Below, in pieces: positions 20,036 through 29,271 of a DNA stretch of 54,498 nt; positions within the stretch are counted from its first letter, which is position 1; each line of letters opens with the position of its first letter. A program made the position numbers and the translations under genes. Under the pieces are notes generated by a model. The model was not told the DNA's origin. It saw nothing but the letters and a program-made list of their open reading frames with translations, and searched no databases. Origin of the DNA: Prorocentrum cordatum (taxonomy: Eukaryota > Sar > Dinophyceae > Prorocentrales > Prorocentraceae). The DNA is taken from contig CAUYUJ010015504.1 of assembly GCA_963575745.1 (NCBI GenBank), positions 1,535,466 through 1,589,963 on the forward strand, given 5' to 3'.

Positions 20036-20505
20036 GGGGGGGAGGGTGGAGGAGGGGGAGGGGGAGGAGGAGGAGGAGGAGGAGGAGGAGGAGGAGGAGG
20101 AGGAGCATGAGGAGGAGGAAAACGACGAGATAGCTCAGAGCGAGAGGAGGATGGGGAGGAGAAGGGGGGGGGGGGGGGGGAGGAGGAGGCGGAGGCGAGG
20201 AGGAGGAGGAGGAGGAGGAGGAGGAGGAGGAGGAGGAGAGAGAGAGAGCTAGGAGGAGGAGGAGGAGGAGGAGGGGATGGGGGGGGGAGGAGGACGATGG
20301 AGGAGCGGAGGGTTAGGAGGACGAGGAGGGGATGAGGAGGAGGAGGACGAGGGAGGAGATATGATGATGAGACGAGAGGAGGAGGGCGAGAGGAGGAGGG
20401 AGGAGGAGGAGTAGGAGGAGGAGGAGGTGAGGAGGAGGAGGAGGAGGAGAGGGAGGAGGAGGAGGAGGGGGAGGAGGAGGAAAGAAGGAGGGGGGAGGAG
20501 GAGAC
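20036..20505 (+). repeat. (GGA)n microsatellite array
   Basis: Nearly 470 bases of GGA/GAG triplets with G-runs at 20165-20180. It is the left arm facing the (CCT)n array at 20993-21176 across the hairpin cluster. Confidence 0.9.
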
Positions 20506-20581
20506 GCCGCCCGCGCGCGTGCGGCTTACAGGCCGCGCGGGGAGCGCGCCCTCCCTTTTCCCTTTGCTTCGCGGCTCGTGA

Positions 20582-20956
20582 TCGCCATCGAAAAACAAAT
20601 CAAGACATGTTTTTCGATGGCGACCCCGAGCCATGGGGCAGTCCCCTCTCGGAGGACCCCTCGGGGATGTCGGGGATCCTCCTCGACATCCCCGAGGGGT
20701 GGGACGGGCTCGGCAGCCGTCGGCCCGTCGCACGTCGTCGTCCCCCAACCCTCTGGGTTGTGGACGACGGCTACGTGCGGTGGGCCGCTCTGGCTGCCGA
20801 GCGGCGCGCGGGGCCCCCCCGCCGCCCGCGCCAGCGGCAATGCCGCTGGAGATGGCGGCGCAGAGCGCGGCGCAGGCGAACTTCGCCTGCGCCGCGCTCA
20901 GCCGCGCCAGGCTGCCGCTCGACGCGGCGGCCCTGCAGGGCCGCCGCGTCGAGCGG
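20582..20956. repeat. cluster of six near-perfect hairpins
   Basis: Six stems lie back to back. (1) 20582-20597 with 20608-20623: 16 bp perfect, 10-base loop. (2) 20657-20672 with 20684-20699: 16 bp perfect, 11-base loop. (3) 20708-20802: arms of about 45 bases with small bulges. (4) 20831-20849: 9 bp, one-base loop. (5) 20863-20899: 18 bp, one-base loop. (6) 20915-20956: 42-bp perfect palindrome centred on CTGCAG. Together they cover most of the 375 bases. No reading frame explains this. Confidence 0.9.
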
Positions 20957-20992
20957 CCGTCTTGGGCTGAGGCGCGCCCGTCGCCGCCTCCG

Positions 20993-21176
20993 CCGCCGCC
21001 TCCCCCTTTCCTCCTCCTCCTCATCCTCCTCCCCGTCCTCCTCCTACTCCTCCTCCTCCTCGACATCTCCTCCTCCTTCTCCTCCTCCTCATCCTCCTTC
21101 TCCTCCTCCTCCTCTCTCCCCCTCCTCTTCCTCCTCCTCCTCCTCCTCCTCTTCCTCCTCCTTCTCCTTCTCAGAG
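20993..21176 (+). repeat. (CCT)n microsatellite array
   Basis: TCC/CCT triplets complementary to the GGA array at 20036-20505. It ends at the start of the AT-richer TAAGTGGTTA repeat block. Confidence 0.85.
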
Positions 21177-21177
21177 T

Positions 21178-21520
21178 CCGCTAACCACTTAGTAAGTCCG
21201 CTAACCACTTAGTAAGTAAGCTAGCTAGCGGACTTACTATGTGGTTACTAAGTGGTTAGTAAGTGGTTACTGGGTGGTTACTAAGTGGCAGCTAAGTGGT
21301 TACTAAGTGGTTAGCAAGTGGTAGCTAGAGTGGGGACTTAGCGAGCTAACCTCTACTAGAGACTTAGCAAGGTTAGCCTCCAGCTATAAGTGGTTAGTAT
21401 CTCCTACTAACCAGTTGTAGCTGGTTATACAACTTACATCCGACTTACAACACTTATAACCTACTTACAACTCACTTGTACGTACATACTAAATCCTCTA
21501 ACCCCTTGGTATCCGCGCTA
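21178..21520 (+). repeat. TAAGTGGTTA repeat block, direct and inverted copies
   Basis: At least nine variants of TAAGTGGTTACTAAGTGG occur at 21225-21330. Inverted copies (CCGCTAACCACTTAGTAAGT, twice) at 21179-21213 surround the palindrome GCTAGCTAGC. Decayed copies continue to 21520. This block is clearly richer in A/T than the coding region after it and directly precedes the retroelement frame (first in-frame stop TAG at 21527-21529). It may be the 5' terminal or promoter part of the element. Confidence 0.75.
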
Positions 21521-21529
21521 ACCACCTAG

Positions 21530-24500
21530 CAGCCGCCGCGGCCATCCAAGCAGCCGAAGGCGGGACCCAAGGCGGGCACCGGGGCCCCAGCGGGGACAGC
21601 CCCCAAGAGGGCGTACCCAGCGGGCAAGGAATTAACACGCCCGGAGCGTACGCGCTCCGTGGCGCATGCGCCCCGCAATAAGGACAACGTCCCTATCTGC
21701 TGGGGGGCCACCACGCACATGGGCTGCTCGCGGAAGGCTTGCGACTGCCCTAACTCCCATGACCCCGTCAAGTCAACGCGCGGATTGGACTACTCGGTAG
21801 TCATGCAGCTCACGAGGCGCGGGGGGCTCCTTGGGACGCCCCGGATCGACCCCAAACAGGTGGATGGGATGATTGCGCAGCTGCGCCCGCAAGCCAAGGC
21901 AGCCGAGGCCGAGAAGGTTGGCGAGGACACGTCGCCCCCTGCTGCCCCTGACTCCCAGGAGGAAAAGGGCCGTGGCCGCGGTAGCGGCTCGCGAGCGGCG
22001 GGCGACCCGGGCCCGGGGCAGGCCCCGGACGACTACACTGCGCTCCAGCTTACCGCGATGGAATTCGACCTCCGGGAAGCGGTTAAGGGCCCCGACTTCG
22101 GATGGCTCGAGGACCACGACTGCCCGCGCGCGGCGGCCACTTGGGGCGCCCAGCCCGCGGGTGATGGGCCGGAGCTTCGCCTCAAGCTCATGCAGGAGCT
22201 TGAATCCGAGGGCATCTTCGCTCCTCTGAAGGGGACCAGCGAGTACTTGCAGAGCCACGTGCGCGGGCGCGTCTTGGGGGCGCGCCTGCGCGGGGAGCAG
22301 CTCACCGTGGAGCGGGCCAACGAGGAAGCCGTGGACCGAGGCCATCGGGGACTCAGCAGCGAGGCAGCCGACCTGCATGAGGCGCTTAGCTGCGCCGCAG
22401 GATACGTCACCGAGGGCGGGGCCGAGGTCGGCCCGGTTGCCTGGGACGCCGACGGGTTGATAGGCCGCGGGTCCAACACCTTCTGGGACGGGGGCACCCG
22501 CATCCAGTGGGACTTCCTCGACTACCGGGACCGCCTCAGCCCTGCAGAGGAGATGGGCCAGGCGATGGGCCTGGAGGTGGGCGACACCGAGGAGCGGCAG
22601 TGCCTGCTACTGCACGTAGCTGCTGGGGTGCTCCTGCTACGCGCGGGCGAGGGCGCGGGTGAGCCCAGCTCGGACGCGGTGCAGCAGTTGGCCGCGACGT
22701 ATCGCCATGCACTATGGGAGGAGGCCCACGAGGCACTTCGTGCCCTGGGCGACTCCCCACCGTGGATCACGGCCATGGAGGCCGATGTCCGTTCCTACGT
22801 CCATGATGCGGTGCACCCGCACCACGACAAGGACTATCGCTGCCTGGCAGCATGCCCCGTCACCGACCTCGACGCCGTCACGCTCCAGGTGCACCGTGTC
22901 AACGGCAGTGGGCGCCTATGCGTAGACCACCTAATGGGGACGGGTGTCGGCGCGGAGGATCAAGTTATTCCGCTCCTGATCTGGCGTGGCCATATGCGCG
23001 TCTTGCGCCCACGCTCCCACGCGGAGGCGGCGGCCCTAGGCCAGCGCTGGGGGCACGCAGGACGCCTGTCCCGCGAGATCGTGAGTGTCGGCTGGCGCGA
23101 GATGCTCGATGAAGGTCCAGACGTTGAACCCACCGTCCCAGGCAAGAGCGCGCCCTGCACCCACTGCAAGGCAGCGGAAGGTCGGGCGGGCCGCGCAGTG
23201 GGACGCGCGCCAGCCTCGTTCGGGGAACATCCAGCCGACGTCCAGGCACGCCTCCTGGAGGCGAACGCGATGCCAATTCGACACGACCCCGCGTTCGCGT
23301 ACGGTTTGATCGCCCAGGAGGTGTACGCCGGATCGGGAAACTGGTCGGCTGCGCTTCGAGCCGAGGGCATCCGGGTGCTGGAGCCGATCGAATACTACGA
23401 CGACCCTCTCCGAGAGTCCGGCCCACGGCCGGATCACGACACCCTCGACCCGGCAGTTCGCGCGCGCCTACAGGAGGCCGCACGGACCCCCATGGGCCCC
23501 GATGTGGCCAACGTTTGGCGCTGGGGTACCCCGTGTGGCTCGTGCACCGACCTCGGGCTCATGACCCAGCCTGGCGGGACCCCGCAGGGAACCCGCACGT
23601 GGGAGCACCCCGAGGGGGACGGCTTCAAGGAGTTTGAGCTCGTTGGTAACAGCCACACTCAGTTCACGTGCGACACCTGCCGCATCCTACACGACGCCGG
23701 CAAGGAGTTTCTCATCGAGTCCCCCTGCCCCTCGGGCCGCTACCCCAAGATCTGGGACCAGGCCCCAATGCACGAGCTGCGTCGAGCGACTGGGGCCATG
23801 ATCGTCCCGATCCACATGTGCGCCTGGGGTAAGGCCCCGTCCGACGCGCCAGAGAGCCGCTATCGCAAGGGCAGCTGGTGGCTCGTCAGCCCCCGGCTGT
23901 ACCTGCACGCTCTGTTGTTGGCGCGACGTTGCCCCCGTGACCACCACCACGTCGAGCTGAAAGATCACGTGCCTGGCTCGGGCATTAAGCGCACCAAGGA
24001 GGCGCAGGTTTGGCCCCCCCGGCTTTGCGCTGCGTGGGCAAAGGTGTTGAGAAGGGCCTATCACCGCTGGTCGGTGAGCCAACTGCGTCGGCAATTGGCG
24101 CCTATATGGGAGGATGGCCCGGGGGCGTCCCCCAAAATCGCCCGGGCGGAGGCGCCCGGGCGCCTGCAGGGCGTCGACTTCACTGGAATCGAGCGCCTAC
24201 AGGCTTCAGGGGACGGCTCAAAATGCGGTAGGCTTAGCCCAGCCATGCACCGAGCATTGGCGGGGCTTCCTAAGCCCCCGCTGGGCGAGACACAGGGGGA
24301 GGTGAGCGCGGGCAAGCCTCGACCCCCTTGCGAGGACCCGGCCAGAGATATCGCGGAGGACCTCGACGGGTGCAGCCCGGCGGAGCTGGCCACGGTCTAC
24401 CTGACCTTCTGCACGGAGCACCCTGAGCACGACCCCGAAGCCATGCGGACCCTGGTGGGGCCGGGGGATCGGCTCCTCCAACGGACGGGGTCACTGAAGG

Positions 24501-25424
24501 AGGCGGCCGCGCTGCTTAGGCGCGCGCGCCACGAGCGCCTGGGCAACCCCCTTCGGGGTGTCCTGGGGGACAAGGTGCGACGGTGTTTAAGCCGAGAGCA
24601 CTTCGAGCACGTCCGGGAGCTGGCGGAAGGGGGAGCATCCGCGCGGCGGGGCGCGCCACGGAGGCGCGAGCGAGCCCAGCCGCACCCCAGCGTGCGAGCC
24701 CACATCGACGAGGCCTACCAGAAGGTATGGGCGGATGTGACATGGGGGATCGTCTTGGTGGCTTCCCAGGCGGCAGAGGGTTTTTTGACGGAGCTGGTGG
24801 AAGCCCCCCTGGGGAGGGTCCCAAAGCAGCTACCGGACAGAACCCTATCGTCCGAAGGGCGCATGATCCACGCGATGCTCTCGGCCAACGCCGCCACACA
24901 CAAGCGCGACCACCCGCCTGCCGTCCAGCCACGCCATCGGCAGGTGGCGAGGACGGCGGTATGGCATCGCGCGCGCCATCCCGGAGCGCGCCTCCTCTGC
25001 GCCAAGCGGGACGTCTCGCGGGCCTTCAAGTGGCTGGACATCGCCCCGGCGGACGTCGGGGACTTTGGCACTTCACTACCGGGGGCCCACGCTGGCATCG
25101 AGGGGGACGTCAGAGTCGTTTACCTAGCCATGCTGTTTGGGTGGACGGGAGCCCCAGGCAATTACATGATGCTCGCCCTGGCGGCGAGGGAGCTCCACGA
25201 GAGCTATCGGCCTGGGGAGCCGCACTGGCACGACACCACCCACTTCCACTCGGAGTGGCTTATGGATGACCCTGTGGTGGTGGAGCCCGACATCGGGGTC
25301 CGGCCATGGATGGCCTGCGGCGCATTGGATGCTTCCATACGTGAGGTATTCGGGCCCGAAGCAGTGAACGTCAGCAAGAGGGACGCCGAGGGGGAGCCCT
25401 CCACCACTCAGATTATCTGGGGGG
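21530..25424 (+). CDS. retroelement ORF: CCCH finger, methyltransferase-like domain, reverse transcriptase
   Basis: The frame opens after TAG 21527-21529 and has no ATG early on. The first codon usable without splicing is GTG 21659, used here for numbering. Upstream residues are Lys/Pro/Ala-rich. A CCCH-like finger is at residues 14-34 (C14, C23, C28 or C30, H34). An unknown region of 500 residues follows, with a C-T-H-C motif near 500. A methyltransferase-like domain covers about 550-770: VYAGSGNWSAALRAEG from 555, TPCGSC near 623, FLIESPCPSG near 684, HMCAWG near 719 and CPRDHHHVEL near 758. Reverse transcriptase motif A is KRDVSRAFKWLDIAP (Asp 1118), motif B is LFGWTGAPGNYMMLA (about 1160-1174) and motif C is LMDDPVVVEP (Asp 1203 and 1204), so the catalytic aspartates are intact. 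The reading frame breaks at the G6 run 25419-25424. Confidence 0.75.
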
Positions 25425-25780
25425 CTCAGCATGGACTTCGAGCGCGAGCGAGTTGGACTCCCGGAGCCCAAGGCCATGAAGATGCGACTCCTACTGGCGG
25501 AGCCGGAGCTGAGCTTCGGCTGCCGCATGGTACGGCTGCGAACCGCGAGGGAGCTAAGTGGGCTCGGCCAGTTCTGCGCCTGCGCAGCTCCAGTCCTGAG
25601 CCTGGAGCTCCCAGCGGTCCACCGGATGCTGTCGGGTGACCCAGGCCAGGCCTACGTCCACCCGCCGGGCGACCCCGAGATGGTAGAGGCTGCGTGGGAC
25701 GATTGGCACCAGACCCTGGATTGGCTGCGCGTCTGCTTTGAGATGCCTGTCGAGGGTAACTTCGAAACCTCCTTCGAGGG
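25425..25780 (+). CDS. retroelement reverse transcriptase, thumb/connection part in shifted frame
   Basis: After the G6 run the protein continues one base out of frame as LSMDFERERVGLPEPKAMKM, then RMVRLRTARELSGLGQFCAC and VHRMLSGDPGQAYVHPPGD. The pattern L-x-x-x-x-K after the D-D motif, then a helix ending in L-x-G-x-x-x-F, is the usual thumb and connection seen after the palm in DIRS-type reverse transcriptases. The fragment ends near FETSFEG, where a further one-base shift (GGG at 25778-25780) leads into the next frame. This segment contains no stop, so only two indels separate it from one continuous polyprotein. Confidence 0.65.
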
Positions 25781-28700
25781 CCTGGCTGGACTGGTCCTCG
25801 CGCGAGTACATCGTGGCGGAGGCGGCCCCCTACCTGGAGACGCTCCGCTCCGCCCCCGGGGTCACCTGGCAGGGGGAGGGGGAGATCATCGCGGTGGTCG
25901 AACTCCTCTGCCTGATAGCCTTGGCGGCCGAGAAGGGCCCGGACTGGTTCCAGCTTCTATTGCCGTACGTCACTGACAACAGTAATGTCAGCCGCTGGCT
26001 GCGACGCCGCCAGGCACGGAACGCGGTGGCGCGCCACCTGCTTCGAGTCCTGGCCATGCTGGAGCTACGGTACAAGTTCCGGGTCCTGGACGGACTTCGC
26101 TTACGGACTTACCACAACGAGCTGGTCGACTTCGTGACTCGAGCCACGGTGGAGGAGGTGCGCCAGCGGATGGCGGAGGCCGGATGGACCGAGCTGTCGC
26201 CGGCAGCCCCGTGGGGCGAGCTGGTGGAGGAGGCCGCCCAGCGCGAGCTGCGGATGCCAGGAGACGATGGGCCCTGGCGCGCGGCTGCACTCCAAGTCAA
26301 GGGAGCCCGGGAGGCCCTACCACGCTACGCCCCCCTGCAGGTCGAGGGGGCGCGGCTGCTGGAGGTGGGAACCGCGTGGCCCCCCTTCGGGGAGGCATGG
26401 GAGAGCCTCGGCGGGTCGGCGCTGCTAGCGCCGTGGGATGTCGGTGACCGATGGGACCCGGACGACGGCGACCACCCCAAGGACCCCACTGGGGCCCCGC
26501 GGATCCGTTGGCTGTGCGCGTCACTATCGGAGGACCCCGGTGGACGCGAGGCGACGGGCCTGGAGCGGCTACTGATCACCACCCGACCACTGGCCGTGTT
26601 GCTCGACGCCCCCGTCAACTACGCCGCAGTGCGGCTAGGGGCGCGCTTGCGGCGCCTCGGCTATGTGGCACTCTCCCCGGAGACGCGCCTTCTGTGCACA
26701 CACTTCGGCGACGTCACGGCACGCGCGCGGGCGGTCCAGGTTTGGGGTTGCGGAGAACGGGTTCGGGCGCCGAGCCTCATACCCCCCCTGGGGCAGCCCT
26801 GCGTGGAGCCACGCGGCCTCTGCCAGCTCTGGAAAGAGGCAGGGCGGCCACCGCTGGATGAGCTCCGCCTGGACCTCAACAACGGCACCTTGCTCGTGGA
26901 CCCTCGGATCTCGACGACGGGGGATCGCATGATGCCCTGGCCGCGCGGCACATGGCAGCCCGCGGGAGGCGGGCGGGCCCAGCGCGTGGTGATTCATGAT
27001 CCGCGCGGGCCCTGCCATACGGCACGGGCGAAGCCCGACCCGTTGAAGGGCTATGCGAACACCCTGATCCTGGAAGGGTCCGAGGGCGGCTGGACCGCGC
27101 GAGCCCTGCACCCGAAAGAAATCTGGTGCGCCCAGGGGGGCACGGCGGAGCTGTGGGATGTCCTGGGCCTTGGAGGTATGCCGATCGCCGAGCGCATGCG
27201 GCAGGCCGCCCGTGCACTCCCGCGCCGCACGGCCCGCTGGGTGCTCCAGTGGGCGGAGCGTCTGCTGAGGCAGGCCGTAGAGGCAGCAAGCGCAGGCGAG
27301 GCACCCGGGGCGCGCGCTGGCGTCGGACCCGACTACGACCGACTCGCTAACGACGAGATGGTTAAGCTGTGGCTAAAGGCCTGGCTTCAGGCCCCCGACC
27401 GCCCAAGCGGGCCATTCGAGGCTGCGCTGGAGGCGGGGAAGACGACGGACGACGCCGCTCGGTTGGCGGACCAGCTCGACCCCCCTGCTACCGCGCGGTC
27501 CACCGCAGCAGGGGAGGACGGGGCAGGCGGGGAGCGGGTCGGGGCGGTGACCTTCGCTGCTCCGGAAGGCGCGGGGATGCCCAGGCCAAGCGCCACGGAC
27601 GGCGCGGGCGGCGAGGCGCGCCCCCCGCGCAAGACCCGCCGGCGTACCCGCAGTGCCCCTGCCCCCGCGCTGGCGAAGCCCGCCGCCTGGCGGTGCGCCG
27701 GCGGGGGCGCCCCGAAAGGGGTTCAGGGTGAACTCACCGACCCTCGCGAGCTGGATGCGACCGCCACCGAGGCGATGCTGGCCAAGCTTGCCGAAGGGAC
27801 GCGGGCCAACTACAGCGCCGGGTGGCGTAACTGGGTACTCTGGCGGAGGCTCCGAGGCCGGAGCCCGCACCTTCAGGGGGGGACTCGGGACGCCCGCCTT
27901 ACGGATGAGGATGACCTCTTCCGGTATGTCGTGTACCTGTACAAGGTGATGAAGAGGCGGGCCACGACCATCCGCCAGCGCCTGTTCGCCATTCGGTATG
28001 CCCATACCCTGGCAGGGTTTGGGGATGTGACCTCCGATCGGCGCCGGCTCTGGACCACGATCGAGGGACTCCGCCGCTGGGACGGAAAGGCGAAGCGGAA
28101 GCTGCCGGCCACGCCCCGGATGTTGCGCTGGCTCCGCGAGTACTTGTTCGCCCACGGAACGGCCACGCGCCGAGAGGCGACCATCCTATGGGCGGCGCTT
28201 ATGACGGGGTACTTCTTCATGCTCCGCGCGTCGGAGTATTTGGTCCAAGAGGACCGCTCCTGGAGCATGGGACGGGTGGTGCGTGGGCAGGACGTGCAGG
28301 GGCTGCGCGGGGGTACACCCAGCGCATGGCTCAGCGACTGCGACGAGGTAGTGCTGACGATCACGTCGTCCAAGACGGACCAGTTTAACGCAGGTTGCGT
28401 ACGCAACCATTACCGTTCGGGGGTGGAGTTGTGTGTCGTGGACGCACTTGCCGACCTCCAGAGGGAGCTGCCGGACCGGTTTGGACGAGGAACCGAGGCG
28501 GGGCTCCCCCTGTTCCGCCGGCCCGATGGCCGCCCGATTATGCGGGGGGAGGTGCAGGGGCTCCTCCAACTCGCGGCTGCCGCCTGCGGCGTGGACGCAG
28601 GCCAGATGGGATCCCACTCCCTGCGCATTGGGGGCGCGACGGCGTTGTACCACGCCTGTCGCGACCTGGAAGCGGCCAAGAGGTTCGGGAGGTGGTCCAC

Positions 28701-28815
28701 GGACGCCTTCCACGGATACCTCTGGGAGGACCATCGGCGTCAGGCTCCATTCGCCCGAGGCATGGCGGAGGGCCACGCCTTACTGGCCCCGGGCGCCCAC
28801 GGTGATGACGGCGTC
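25781..28815 (+). CDS. retroelement ORF: RNase H-like, C5-MTase-like, tyrosine recombinase
   Basis: It starts WLDWSSREYIVAEAAPYLE. The RNase H-like part (25800-26150) has VTDNSNVSRWL and YHNELVDFVTR, matching the D-N and closing N-x-x-x-D motifs. The C5-methyltransferase-like domain (26330-27200) has a worn motif I (LLEVGTAWPPFGEAW), HFGDVTARARAVQVWG (motif VIII-like Arg cluster) and ARALHPKEIWCAQG (like the R-x-L-x-x-x-E block near the end of such enzymes). A catalytic P-C is not evident. The tyrosine recombinase (27720-28800) has Arg in FFMLRASEYL near 28223, H-S-L-R at 28612-28626, Trp in RFGRWSTD near 28693 and Tyr at 28717-28719. That is a complete R-H-R-W-Y set. The frame stays open past the recombinase, but the following 450 bases look non-coding. 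Confidence 0.75.
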
Positions 28816-29271
28816 GCAGCCGGCGCCCGCCCCGACCGGTTGGCCGGGAGCGACCCGCCCCCGTTTGGGAGCGACCTGAGGCCCTCGGAGCGCCTGGCCC
28901 GGGCGCCCGGGCGCCCCCCCCGGGCGCGCCCTTCGGCGCGAGCAGGGTCAAATATGGAGGGGGAAGGAGAGGAGGAGCCGGTGAGATACGAGCCAGGGCG
29001 AAGAGTTAACGGGCGTGTTGGGAAGCAGCAGGCGGGTCCTACAGGTGTTCGTTTCGGGGCGGGGGCTTCGCGTTGCGGGGGTATCCCGGTGGGCCTCTCG
29101 CCCTCGACCCCCTTTTCGCTGCCGCCCCCGATCGCCCCAGGCACGCCCACCTCCTCTTGGTCCTCTCATCCGCAGCCATCTCCCACTCCAGAGCGAGGCG
29201 CGCGAGCAGCGCGCGCACCCCAGCCTCGCGCGCCAGCCGCGCCTCCGCCCCGCGCTCCGGCAGCGTGCATC
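28816..29271 (+). other. open but probably non-coding linker
   Basis: GC-rich DNA stays open in the recombinase frame by chance. It contains a good donor-like GAGCCG|GTGAGA at about 28980 and a pyrimidine-rich CATCCGCAG near 29177, so it may hold an intron or the 5' UTR of the next gene. A GGGCGCCCGGGCGCCC palindrome lies at about 28900-28920. Confidence 0.4.

Larger units (their letters stand above)
21178..28815 (+). mobile_element. tyrosine-recombinase retroelement with methyltransferase-like domains
   Basis: One plus-strand unit carries, in order, a CCCH-type finger, a methyltransferase-like domain, a reverse transcriptase, an RNase H-like region, a C5-DNA-methyltransferase-like domain and a tyrosine recombinase. 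Reverse transcriptase followed by a tyrosine recombinase and no DDE integrase places it with DIRS-like elements. No long terminal repeats were found. The left boundary is taken as the start of the TAAGTGGTTA block, and the right end is the end of the recombinase domain. The true end may lie further right, including the RNA-binding gene up to 31462 and the triple repeat near 31590-31700. Two single-base frame breaks (25419-25424 and about 25778) make this copy either inactive or imperfectly assembled. Confidence 0.7.

Noticed and set aside
22780-23030. OTU-type protease domain in the first retroelement frame
   Set aside because: A G-H-M-R-V-L tract resembles the histidine part of such domains, but no matching cysteine block could be placed with confidence.
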